This document shows positions 56,341 to 64,000 of a stretch of DNA of 64,000 nucleotides, one piece after another; within the stretch, counting starts at the first letter, position 1; each line of letters begins with the position of its first letter. Source of the DNA: Aequorivita xiaoshiensis (lineage in GTDB: Bacteria; Bacteroidota; Bacteroidia; Flavobacteriales; Flavobacteriaceae); the NCBI RefSeq assembly GCF_022008395.1, contig NZ_JAIRBB010000002.1, positions 1 to 64,000 on the forward strand, given 5' to 3'. The notes beneath the pieces were generated by a model. The model made no database searches, had not been told where the DNA came from, and was given only the letters and a program-made list of their open reading frames with translations. Made by a program: the position numbers and the translations under genes.

Positions 56341-56982
56341 ATGAATTTCCGTGAGTTTGAAAAACGAATTGTAAAAGTAAGAAAAATGGAACTTCCAGGT
56401 GAAACAGTGCAGTTTAAAATGGCGCCTGAGGAGCGATTAAGGGAGCTAAAAGAATTCGCTAGACTTAAAAATACTGCAAAAAAAGCCGGAGTAATGTCGT
56501 TGTTTTATCCTACAGAAACGTTGGAAACACGTTTAATATTAATACTTCGGAAAACTTATAAGGGGGTGCATTCTGCACAAGTTGGTTTCCCTGGTGGAAA
56601 GATTGAAGCTGTAGACAATTCTTTGCAAGATGCTGCACTTCGCGAAACAGAAGAGGAGGTCGGGGTTTCGAGAAATACTATATCAGTATTAAAAGAACTT
56701 ACAGAAATTTATATTCCTCCGAGTAATTATTTTGTGCAGCCCTTCTTAGGAATTACAAAGGAGCCTCCAAAATTTGTAGCTGAAGAAAAAGAGGTTGAAG
56801 CTTTGATCGAAGTAACTTTAAAAGATTTTATGAATGATGAAAATATAATTACTCAAACACTATCCACTTCTTACGCTACAAGCATCAATGTGCCAGCTTT
56901 TAATCTCAATGGTTATATAGTATGGGGTGCTACTGCAATGATGCTCAATGAGGTGCGAGAAATGCTTAAAAAAGCTCTATAA
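56341..56982 (+). CDS. CoA pyrophosphatase (Nudix, NudL-like)
   Basis: This 213-residue Nudix hydrolase has the family's UPF0035-type lead-in HSAQVGFPGGKIEAVD and Nudix box LRETEEEVGV (about 85-109) with all conserved Glu residues. The order HxxQVxFPGGxxExxD followed by LREtxEEvG is that of CoA-pyrophosphatases (NudL/PCD1), which split coenzyme A to 4'-phosphopantetheine and 3',5'-ADP. It is cytoplasmic and precedes the acyltransferase gene, which has its own promoter. Confidence 0.9.
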   Translation: MNFREFEKRIVKVRKMELPGETVQFKMAPEERLRELKEFARLKNTAKKAGVMSLFYPTETLETRLILILRKTYKGVHSAQVGFPGGKIEAVDNSLQDAALRETEEEVGVSRNTISVLKELTEIYIPPSNYFVQPFLGITKEPPKFVAEEKEVEALIEVTLKDFMNDENIITQTLSTSYATSINVPAFNLNGYIVWGATAMMLNEVREMLKKAL

Positions 56983-56995
56983 AAGCATATTTTAG

Positions 56996-57003
56996 TATAT
57001 TTG
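56996..57003 (+). promoter_or_regulatory. -7 element of the PlsC-like gene
   Basis: TATATTTG at 56996-57003 fits TAnnTTTG and lies about 112 bases before the start codon, giving a leader of about 105 bases. No good -33 box was seen. Confidence 0.5.
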
Positions 57004-57114
57004 CGTTTAATCAACTTGATTGTTAATAAGTGTATTGCAGCATAAAAGAAAACAGCCTATCAACTATTATCTGCAATAATTTATTGTTTGCATTTAACGA
57101 AACTGAACTGATAA

Positions 57115-57918
57115 ATGAGTCTTTTTAAAAAGAATCCATTCGGGCATATAATTTTTTTTAAACTCTGGCTTATACGCATAGCTGGGGTTTTAACTCATAG
57201 ACGTTTTAAAGGGTTTAATGAGCTAAAAATTCATGGAAGTGAAATTATAAAAGACCTTCCAGATACCAATGTTCTCTTTGTAAGTAATCACCAAACTTAT
57301 TTTGCTGATGTTGCAGCGATGCTTCACGTCTTTAATGCTAGTTTAAGCGGAAGAGAGGATAGCATTAAAAACGTAGGTTATTTATGGCGTCCTAAACTCA
57401 ATATTTATTTTGTTGCCGCAAAAGAAACGATGAAGGCTGGATTACTGCCTAAGATTCTTGCTTATGCTGGATCGATTAGTATTGAAAGAACTTGGCGGGA
57501 AAAAGGAAAGGAAGTAAAAAAACAAGTAAAAATGAGTGATGTTAGCAACATCACAAAGGCGCTAAATGATGGTTGGGTCATTACTTTTCCACAGGGAACA
57601 ACAAAGCCTTGGAAGCCTATTCGCCGCGGTACAGCACATATTATCAAAAAGAACAAACCAATAGTAGTCCCTATTGTAATCGATGGTTTTAGAAGGTCTT
57701 TTGATAAAAAAGGACTTCGAATTAAAAAACGTGGTATCCTTCAAAGTATGGATATTAAAAAACCTTTAGAATTCGATTATGAAAACGATACCATTCAAGA
57801 TATAGTTGAAAAGTTAGAGTACGCTATCGAGCAACATCCTTCATTTCTTAAAGTGATTCCTTCTGAAGAAATTCAGAGTGAAGAAGAACTTAACAAAGAG
57901 AGACAGTGGCGTTATTAA
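57115..57918 (+). CDS. PlsC-type acyltransferase with HX5D motif
   Basis: This 267-residue protein resembles 1-acylglycerol-3-phosphate acyltransferases, which make phosphatidic acid. Motif I reads VSNHQTYFADVAAM: His59 to Asp65 is five residues apart, not the usual four (HX4D). Motif III is VITFPQGTTKPWKPIRRGTAH, with the FPxGT core. One N-terminal hydrophobic segment anchors it (about 10-27). I recall the NHQTYFAD form in other flavobacterial homologues, so the spacing is probably a clade feature, not damage. The function may be on a non-standard lipid. Confidence 0.85.
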   Translation: MSLFKKNPFGHIIFFKLWLIRIAGVLTHRRFKGFNELKIHGSEIIKDLPDTNVLFVSNHQTYFADVAAMLHVFNASLSGREDSIKNVGYLWRPKLNIYFVAAKETMKAGLLPKILAYAGSISIERTWREKGKEVKKQVKMSDVSNITKALNDGWVITFPQGTTKPWKPIRRGTAHIIKKNKPIVVPIVIDGFRRSFDKKGLRIKKRGILQSMDIKKPLEFDYENDTIQDIVEKLEYAIEQHPSFLKVIPSEEIQSEEELNKERQWRY

Positions 57919-57940
57919 GAGAAGTTTTAAGTAGGAATTT

Positions 57941-58585
57941 TTATAATTCCATTTTTTCTAACTCTTTATAATTCTTGTATAACCTTTTCATTAAGATACC
58001 ATAAATAATTCTGTAAAATAATAGTATAAGTACTATTAGTACGGTTCCAATTAATATTTGGCTTAAAAAAAACATGCTCATAAACCTTTCCTGAGTTACA
58101 TCACTCAAACCAAAATCTTCAACCATATATTTAAAAACTATATCTTGGTTTAGGTAGTAATAAAAATTAATACAGATAAGTAATACCGTTGTAGCAGTTA
58201 CATTGTAAATTACAAAGTATTTCACAGTTTTACGTGCGCGTAGAATATTCTGCATCAACTCCTTAACCGAGTCGGTTATCGATATTTTTCGATAATTTTT
58301 ATAAAATAGATAGATAAATACTCCAAATACTGAATAATTGAGGATGTTTACAACAATAAGGGTGTTGTGAATTCCAATATCATTATTAAACTTAGTGTTC
58401 GATTCTGGTACTAAGAATGCTAAAATTGTCCAAAAAATAATTTCAGCGATACTGATATAGAATATCCACTTCACAATGGAAGAAGACTTTTTCAACAACA
58501 TTTTATAAATGTCGTTAAAACTCAAATGTGGCAAATCCTGCTCACGGCTTTGCCATTGTTTTTTTAAAAGTTCTAATTCATCCAT
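57941..58585 (-). CDS. Membrane protein downstream of an ECF sigma factor
   Basis: This 214-residue protein has a soluble N-terminus (MDELELLKKQWQSREQDLPH, about 1-35) and four TM helices. It starts 6 bases after the sigma-70 family gene, so the pair is co-transcribed. The N-terminal helical region could hold the sigma factor as an anti-sigma domain, but no zinc-binding HxxxCxxC or FecR-like motif is present. Role as membrane anti-sigma is inferred from position only. Confidence 0.7.
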   Translation of the reverse strand: MDELELLKKQWQSREQDLPHLSFNDIYKMLLKKSSSIVKWIFYISIAEIIFWTILAFLVPESNTKFNNDIGIHNTLIVVNILNYSVFGVFIYLFYKNYRKISITDSVKELMQNILRARKTVKYFVIYNVTATTVLLICINFYYYLNQDIVFKYMVEDFGLSDVTQERFMSMFFLSQILIGTVLIVLILLFYRIIYGILMKRLYKNYKELEKMEL

Positions 58586-58591
58586 TATAAT

Positions 58592-59086
58592 CTACGGATT
58601 TAAAATTTTTTTTAATTTTCCTTTTATTCTATTCATTTTCACTCTTGCATTTACCTCACTAATACCTAGAGTCTCGGAAATTTCTTTGTAATTCTTGTCT
58701 TCTAAGTAAAGAAAGACAAGGGCTTTGTCTATATCATTTAAATCTTTAACAGCACGATACATTAACTTTAGTTGTTGTTCGGTAGTATCGTCATAAGGTT
58801 CGGAAGAAATTTTAAAACTAACTCCTTCAAAATCTTGTGTTTTTATGGTTCTTTTCGATTTTCTATAAAGTGTAATTGCTGTATTAAGAGCAACTCTGTA
58901 CATCCAAGTGCTAAACTTACTATCTCCTCTAAACTTTGGATATGCACGCCATAGTTGTATGGTTATTTCCTGAAACAGATCGTTGTGCGCTTCACTGTCG
59001 TTGGTGTATAGCCTGCAAATTTTATGTACAATGTTTTGATTTTCCTCAATTTGAGTGACAAAACTATGTTCCAGCTCTTTGTTCAA
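58592..59086 (-). CDS. ECF-type RNA polymerase sigma factor
   Basis: This 164-residue sigma factor has region 2 (about 28-75: NDLFQEITIQLWRAYPKFRG then FSTWMYRVALNTAI) and region 4 (about 104-160: MYRAVKDLNDIDKALVFLYL then YKEISETLGISEVNARVKMN). There is no sigma 1.1 or region 3, so it is ECF type. A membrane protein gene follows 6 bases after its stop codon. The target genes are unknown, and promoter elements upstream do not match a named ECF class by eye. Confidence 0.93.
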   Translation of the reverse strand: MNKELEHSFVTQIEENQNIVHKICRLYTNDSEAHNDLFQEITIQLWRAYPKFRGDSKFSTWMYRVALNTAITLYRKSKRTIKTQDFEGVSFKISSEPYDDTTEQQLKLMYRAVKDLNDIDKALVFLYLEDKNYKEISETLGISEVNARVKMNRIKGKLKKILNP

Positions 59087-59197
59087 AGTTATTTTATTGG
59101 TACTAGGTTAGTATATGCTAGTTTAGCTTTGTTACAAAAGTCATAAAAATTAAATGAAGCATCTTAACAATTTGTAACTTTAATAAAAATTAGAGCT

Positions 59198-60469
59198 ATG
59201 AATATTCCTAAAACCAAAAAGCAGCGTATAATTGTAATAGGAGGCGGATTTGCTGGGGTTTCCTTTATAAAAAAGCTTAGGAATGAAAATTTACAAATTG
59301 TACTTTTTGACAGACATAACTACCACACTTTTCAGCCATTGTTGTATCAAGTATCTACAGCTGGTCTTGAACCCGACTCTATAGCATATCCACTTCGGAA
59401 AATTTTTAGGAAAAATCTTGATTTTCACTTTAGATTAGCTGAGGTTGAACATATTAATACTGAAGAAAATACTATTTACACCTCAATAGGTAGCTTAACT
59501 TATGATTACTTGATAATTGCGACTGGTACGCGTACAAATTATTTTGGAAATGATAGTATAGCTGAAAACAGTATGCCGATGAAGACAGTTCCTCAAGCTT
59601 TAAATATCCGAAGTTTGATGCTACAAAATATTGAGAAAGCCGATATAACTTCTGATGAAAAAGAAAGAAAACGGCTTCTAAATTTTGTGATTGCAGGTGC
59701 TGGTCCTACGGGTGTTGAGTTAGCAGGAGCTTTAGCCGAATTTAGAAAGGGTATTTTGGAGTTCGATTACCCCGACATAGACGAAAAAGAAATGAATGTT
59801 CACCTTATTGAAGGGCAGGATAGAGTTTTGCCACCAATGAGTAAACAGGTTTCAAAAAAAGCACAAAAATTTTTAGAAAAACTTGGCGTTGAACTTCACC
59901 TGGAAACTTTTATTAGCAGTTATGATGGGAAAACGGTAACTACAAAAGATGGCAAAACATTCGAAACCGCAACATTTATATGGGCTGCAGGGGTAACTGG
60001 AGCTTTAATAAAAGGTATTGATGGAAAGGCTTTAATTGAAAAAGCAAATAGGTATAAAGTTGACGAATTTAATAAGGTTGAAGGTTTTGAAAATATTTAC
60101 GCCTTAGGAGATATAGCATTAATGAAAACTATAGACTTCCCTAAAGGTCATCCCCAGGTAGCTCAACCCGCAATCCAACAAGGAAAGAACTTGGGAGATA
60201 ATTTTAAAAAAATGCTGAACGGCAAAAAAATGAAACCTTTTAAATATAACGACAAAGGGACAATGGCTACCGTTGGAAGAAACAAGGCCGTTGTAGATAT
60301 AGGGAAATTACACTTTGGAGGTGCAATAGCCTGGTTTTTATGGATGTTTGTTCACTTGTGGTTTTTAGTTGGCTTTAGAAATAGGGTGGTAACTTTTTTT
60401 AATTGGACCTACAGTTATATCAATTACGATAAAGCAGCTAGATTAATTATTAGACCTTTCAAAAAATAA
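59198..60469 (+). CDS. ndh: Type II NADH dehydrogenase (NDH-2)
   Basis: NDH-2 oxidises NADH and reduces quinone without pumping protons, at the cytoplasmic face of the membrane. The 423-residue protein has the FAD-binding GGGFAGVSFIKKL (residue 18 on), the NAD-binding GAGPTGVELAGALAEF (about 170), ATFIWAAGVTGALIKG and the AQPAIQQGK quinone-site motif. The C-terminal 50 residues hold a hydrophobic stretch (GGAIAWFLWMFVHLWFLVGF), which anchors it. It is divergent from the sigma factor gene. Confidence 0.92.
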   Translation: MNIPKTKKQRIIVIGGGFAGVSFIKKLRNENLQIVLFDRHNYHTFQPLLYQVSTAGLEPDSIAYPLRKIFRKNLDFHFRLAEVEHINTEENTIYTSIGSLTYDYLIIATGTRTNYFGNDSIAENSMPMKTVPQALNIRSLMLQNIEKADITSDEKERKRLLNFVIAGAGPTGVELAGALAEFRKGILEFDYPDIDEKEMNVHLIEGQDRVLPPMSKQVSKKAQKFLEKLGVELHLETFISSYDGKTVTTKDGKTFETATFIWAAGVTGALIKGIDGKALIEKANRYKVDEFNKVEGFENIYALGDIALMKTIDFPKGHPQVAQPAIQQGKNLGDNFKKMLNGKKMKPFKYNDKGTMATVGRNKAVVDIGKLHFGGAIAWFLWMFVHLWFLVGFRNRVVTFFNWTYSYINYDKAARLIIRPFKK

Positions 60470-60484
60470 AATAACTCTAAAGAA

Positions 60485-60814
60485 TTACTTAATTTTTACA
60501 GGAATCGGGTTTCCACTTGGTATCCAACTCCCTCCAACTTCTTTTATATTCACATCCAATGCATTCGAGGATTCAACCTTTTTTATATTTACCTTCATTT
60601 CGTCGTAAGTGTCAATACTCTTCAGATTGACATTTAGCTTATCGTATGTATTAATGTCTACTAAACGTACATCCATTACATTATTTATAGGTTCAATTTC
60701 TTTGCTTTTGTTAGCATAAGCAGATGGAATTAAATTCAAATCTTTCACTAGGTTAAAAGTTAAACAAATTGCGATGATTGTTAAAATAGTCTTGGTGTAA
60801 GTATCTGTTTTCAT
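60485..60814 (-). CDS. Small protein with four 13-residue repeats
   Basis: This 109-residue protein has an N-terminal TM/signal helix (about 9-26) followed by four tandem repeats of 13 residues at about 46-58, 59-71, 72-84 and 85-97, with consensus [KEA][LM]xVN[LI]Kx[IV][DE]TYD. The C-terminal PIPVKIK ends the chain. The regular hydrophobic-polar alternation suggests an extended beta or beta-helical structure. I recall similar short proteins in other Bacteroidota but no known function. It is a single-gene unit on the minus strand. Confidence 0.72.
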   Translation of the reverse strand: MKTDTYTKTILTIIAICLTFNLVKDLNLIPSAYANKSKEIEPINNVMDVRLVDINTYDKLNVNLKSIDTYDEMKVNIKKVESSNALDVNIKEVGGSWIPSGNPIPVKIK

Positions 60815-60839
60815 AATTAAATAGATTAGGAATTATTTT

Positions 60840-61436
60840 TTAGCAATTTTTATATTTATCGTGTAAACCAACGCCTTTTTTAATTAATTCACTAGACTTA
60901 TCCAGGCGTTTTTGTTGGGTTGCTTCTCGTTTTGCTTCACTGATATATTCAGCATATTCTCTTTGCCTACCGGGGGTTAGTTTGTAAAAGCTTTTTTCTA
61001 AAATTTTATCAGTTGCTAATGCGCTTTTAAGTAAAAGAGGAATTGAAACATCTTTTTTCTTAACAGGCTTCATTTCTTTACCAGCCTTAGCGTTTTCAAT
61101 TGCCTCTTCTATATATTGGAAAATAAGCTTAGAATCAATTTTATCATCTTCTTTAAAGCGCCATTGCCTTAAAGTTTTAGTTACTCCTTCTTGGGCATTA
61201 ATAAGGGTTTTAGTTTCATCCTTTAAAAACACACCTTGATGAAACCAAAGTGCTAAATGATTTTTGAAATTAGCCATAGCAACTACTAATTTTCCATTAA
61301 GGGTGTAAGTTGGTTTGCCTCATTTCACTTCTTCCTTCAATTCGGTTTGTTGAATAACACTGCGTAGAAGTTGAAGCTTATCTTTCCACTTTGTCTGTTT
61401 ATGGATGAAAATATCTACTTTTTCTGAATCTGTCAT
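60840..61436 (-). pseudogene. DUF1801/OmdA-like gene interrupted by a TGA stop
   Basis: An ATG at 61436 opens a frame of 38 codons that then meets TGA at 61322-61320 and continues in the same frame to the stop at 60840. The first part (MTDSEKVDIFIHKQTKWKDK) and the part after the stop (GKPTYTLNGKLVVA, then ANFKNHLALWFHQG and QAQEGVTKTLRQWRF-like wording) together match DUF1801 (YdhG-like) proteins. The C-terminal part (YKLTPGRQREYAEYISEAKR) matches the YdeI/OmdA family. The family usually reads KWG at the break, so TGA probably replaces TGG (Trp39). A shorter protein could still begin at Met 61277, lacking about 53 residues. Confidence 0.85.
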
Positions 61437-61737
61437 TTTAAGATTGATTTAAACCGAAGATACAATAATTCTTTTTTTGTTCAGACTATGGATGATAGAG
61501 GCAAAACAACCATATCAGAAATTTGAATTTTACAAAATAGAATAAAGTATTAATTATAAACTTTTTAAGGATAATTCGTAGCTTGTGTGTTGATTATCAA
61601 TTTAATGTGAATTTTTAAAATCTAAGAAGAAATTTGAATTACAATTGAGCTATGTTTTTTTACAGTTCAGATTGTTTTATTCAGAAATGCCGTGTGGAAA
61701 ATTCATCTTTGAACCGTAAATCAAAATCCACCATTAG
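61437..61737. other. 300-bp gene-free upstream region of the last TonB receptor
   Basis: No gene, clear promoter or notable repeat was seen. It is plain AT-rich sequence that must contain the promoters for the receptor and the divergent gene. Confidence 0.5.
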
Positions 61738-63891
61738 ATGAAAGTTTCAGTAGTTTTTTTTCTAATAATTCTCTTTCCATTTTCCTTTTTTGCACAGAGC
61801 AAAATTTCGGGAATAGTAACCGATAAAAAAGGTGTTCCAATATTTGGGGCAAATGTTTATTTAACCGGAACTTATGATGGTACTACATCAGATCAAAATG
61901 GAAATTTCACATTTGAAACTACCGAAACTGGAGTACAAACCTTAACCGTATCCTATGTTTCATTTGAAACATTTACAATGATAGATGACGTTTTGAAACT
62001 AAAAAATCTTAAAGTTGTTCTGCGTGACGATGTAAATTCTTTAGAAACAGTAACAATTTCTGCAGGCTCCTTTTCAGCCGGTGATAATAGTAAAATTTCT
62101 GTTTTAAAGCCGATGGATATAGTTACAACAGCAAGTGCGGTTGGTGATTTTGTAGGAGCACTACAAACGCTTCCAGGAACTACAACCGTTGCTGAGGATG
62201 GACGCCTTTTTGTACGTGGTGGAGATGCAGGTGAAACGCAAATCTTTATTGATGGTATTCGAGTTTTTACACCCTATAGCCCTACAACCAATAACATCCC
62301 AACTCGCGGAAGATACAGTCCCTTTTTGTTTGATGGCATAACATTTTCTACTGGAGGTTATTCTGCAGAATACGGACAAGCGTTATCCTCAGTCTTACTA
62401 TTGAATACCATAGACGAACCTGTACAGGAAAAGACAAATATTGCTATTATGAGTGTTGGTGGAGGGGTAGGACACACCGAAAAGTGGGATAATTCATCAT
62501 TGAGTCTGAATACATCTTATGTAAATCTTGCTCCTTACATTGCTGTGCTTCCTGATAGAAACACTTGGGAAAAACCCTTTGAAACAGCTTCTGGAGAGGC
62601 TGTTTTTAGACAAAAAATTGGAGACGGATTATTAAAGGTTTATGGCGCTTTCGACTCTTCAAATTTTGAACTAACACAAGAAGATATTAATCTAGCAGAA
62701 GGCTTGTATTTTAAGTTGAATAATAAGAACTTCTATACTAATGCTAGTTACTCTGAAAAACTTAATAAAGGCTGGTCAATTTTTGGAGGTGGGAGTTATA
62801 CATACGCAAATACAAAGGTAAACATCGATAAAGCACATATAAAGGATGTTGAAAATTCGGCACATTTAAAATTAAAACTCAACAAACGTTTTAGTAATTA
62901 TTTCAAACTGAATTTTGGTGTGGAACAGTTTCTTACCGATTTTGATGAAAAATATAATGCGTCTGATTTTTCAGCAAATATTAGGTTTAAAAATAATTTG
63001 TCTGCCTTTTTCACCGAAGCAGATATCATTTTCTCACGAAAACTTGCATTAAAACTAGGTGCTCGTGGGGAGTATAGTGAATTGTTTAAGGAAGTTACAG
63101 TTTCACCTAGAGTATCATTTGCTTTTAAAACAGGTAAAAATAGTCAGCTTTCATTAGCTTATGGAGATTTCTTTCAACAACCAGATAATGAAATTTTAAA
63201 GTTTACTACAGACGTAGAAGCTCAACACACCCAACACTACATACTGAATTATCAATATGCTGCAAACAATAGAATATTTCGTGCTGAGTTGTTCAGAAAG
63301 CAATACAATAAGCTTGTAACATACAACGAAACCATTCCCGATGTAAATAGTTTATTTAATAATACAGGAAATGGCTATGCCCAAGGATTGGATGTTTTCT
63401 GGCGTGATAACGAAAGTATAAAGAATGTAGATTATTGGGTAAGCTATTCATATTTGGATACCGAAAGAAAATATAAAGACTACCCAATTAAGGCCACACC
63501 AAACTTTGCAAATACACATAATCTTTCGGTTGTTGCAAAATATTGGATTGACGATTGGAAAAGTCAGATAGGATTTAGCTATCAATACGGCAGTGGTAGA
63601 ACTTACACCGATTTAAATTCGCCTGGCTTTCTTCAGAAAAAAACAAGAGATTATAACAGTGTAAGTTTAAACTGGGCGTATTTATTATCGCAACAAAAGA
63701 TACTTTATTTCTCCATAAACAATGCTTTCGCTTTTAAAAATGTGAATGGATATCAGTACGCAAATACTCCTGATGCCAATGGGAATTTTGCTAGAAGGAA
63801 ATTACTTCCAGCAGCAGATCAATTCTTTTTTGTTGGTTTCTTTTGGACTATTAGTGAAGACGGGAAAAATAATCAACTAGATAATCTGTAG
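61738..63891 (+). CDS. TonB-dependent receptor with carboxypeptidase-regulatory N-domain
   Basis: This 717-residue outer-membrane receptor has a signal peptide ending FFA-QS, a CarboxypepD_reg-like domain (about 22-105: SGIVTDKKGVPIFGANVYLT), a plug domain (about 115-225: LPGTTTVAEDGRLFVRGGDA then TQIFIDGIRVFTPYSPTTNN) and a long barrel. The C-terminus, ISEDGKNNQLDNL, runs about a dozen residues past the last barrel strand. It is monocistronic as far as the window shows; the following 109 bases hold no gene. The ligand is unknown. Confidence 0.88.
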   Translation: MKVSVVFFLIILFPFSFFAQSKISGIVTDKKGVPIFGANVYLTGTYDGTTSDQNGNFTFETTETGVQTLTVSYVSFETFTMIDDVLKLKNLKVVLRDDVNSLETVTISAGSFSAGDNSKISVLKPMDIVTTASAVGDFVGALQTLPGTTTVAEDGRLFVRGGDAGETQIFIDGIRVFTPYSPTTNNIPTRGRYSPFLFDGITFSTGGYSAEYGQALSSVLLLNTIDEPVQEKTNIAIMSVGGGVGHTEKWDNSSLSLNTSYVNLAPYIAVLPDRNTWEKPFETASGEAVFRQKIGDGLLKVYGAFDSSNFELTQEDINLAEGLYFKLNNKNFYTNASYSEKLNKGWSIFGGGSYTYANTKVNIDKAHIKDVENSAHLKLKLNKRFSNYFKLNFGVEQFLTDFDEKYNASDFSANIRFKNNLSAFFTEADIIFSRKLALKLGARGEYSELFKEVTVSPRVSFAFKTGKNSQLSLAYGDFFQQPDNEILKFTTDVEAQHTQHYILNYQYAANNRIFRAELFRKQYNKLVTYNETIPDVNSLFNNTGNGYAQGLDVFWRDNESIKNVDYWVSYSYLDTERKYKDYPIKATPNFANTHNLSVVAKYWIDDWKSQIGFSYQYGSGRTYTDLNSPGFLQKKTRDYNSVSLNWAYLLSQQKILYFSINNAFAFKNVNGYQYANTPDANGNFARRKLLPAADQFFFVGFFWTISEDGKNNQLDNL

Positions 63892-64000
63892 GAGTTTAAT
63901 ATTACAATTCAGTCAATGTAATCAACATTTCAGCTGTTTCATTTTTAAATAATAGAAGTATTAAAGGAAATTTGAATAATAATAAAACTTTAAACCAAAA
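63892..64000. other. Spacer at the right edge, no gene seen
   Basis: AT-rich sequence after the receptor stop codon up to the window end, without a recognisable terminator hairpin or gene start. Confidence 0.5.

Overview
The window is a chromosomal stretch of a member of the Bacteroidota, almost certainly family Flavobacteriaceae. The sequence is AT-rich. Several promoters match the Flavobacterium/Bacteroides form (TTG, 17 to 20 bases, TAnnTTTG). The gene content also fits: TonB-dependent receptors with carboxypeptidase-regulatory N-domains, a DUF4249 lipoprotein, a type IX secretion sorting domain, a PorV/PorQ-family protein, DUF4105, DUF6095, DUF4199, DUF6263, type B L31 and a monomeric isocitrate dehydrogenase. 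No tRNA, rRNA, CRISPR array, intact insertion sequence or prophage was seen; this is mostly housekeeping chromosome with a few odd intergenic patches.

Layout. 1-760: a 130-bp tandem repeat cut by the left edge, then an AT-rich spacer. 760-4984 (minus): a four-gene run, TonB receptor, DUF4249 lipoprotein, murQ and DUF6095. 5049-9955 (minus): monomeric isocitrate dehydrogenase, ribosomal protein L19, a decayed secreted ORF (plus strand), a 56-residue membrane protein and a MacB/LolD-type ABC ATPase. 10072-17986: a methyltransferase, a YfhO membrane protein plus glycosyltransferase pair, a DUF4105 (Lnb-type) membrane enzyme, a PorV/PorQ-family protein and phosphatidylserine synthase. 18127-24080 (minus): an envelope group with lptB, an MsbA-like exporter, a phospho-sugar mutase, a polyprenol-type GT2 transferase and DUF4199. 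24210-34163: type B L31, a GlmU-like protein, a peptide-binding lipoprotein, mtaB, a small GNAT protein, an alpha/beta hydrolase, a lytic transglycosylase, a thioredoxin-fold protein and two conserved flavobacterial proteins. 34237-39942: rpmH, carB, a T9SS-targeted cupredoxin-like protein, a small conserved protein and rmuC.

40040-46340 is a vitamin B12 uptake locus. A cobalamin riboswitch leads into a BtuB-like receptor and a surface beta-propeller lipoprotein that fits BtuG, and a divergent BtuF/BtuC/BtuD-like ABC operon sits beside them. 46412-47350 is OxyR with both redox cysteines. 47468-54420 is a membrane-associated cluster (DUF58, MoxR ATPase, DUF4350, DUF4129, a multi-pass protein, SpoIIM-like, divergent RDD), followed by a TRIC-type channel.

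55041-55513 is a gene-free spacer holding short GC-rich REP-like palindromes. 55514-64000 carries a cyclophilin lipoprotein, a CoA pyrophosphatase, a PlsC-like acyltransferase with unusual catalytic spacing, an ECF sigma factor with a membrane partner, NDH-2, a small protein built of 13-residue repeats, a DUF1801/OmdA-type gene broken by one TGA codon, and a second TonB receptor at the right edge.

The best candidates for follow-up are the B12 locus with its BtuG-like lipoprotein, the cupredoxin-like T9SS protein that seems to have lost all its copper ligands, the TGA-broken gene, the unexplained 68-nt bipartite inverted repeat at 22527, the 130-bp tandem repeat and the REP-like palindromes. 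No clearly new multi-gene system was seen. All functional calls are by reading alone; no database search was possible.
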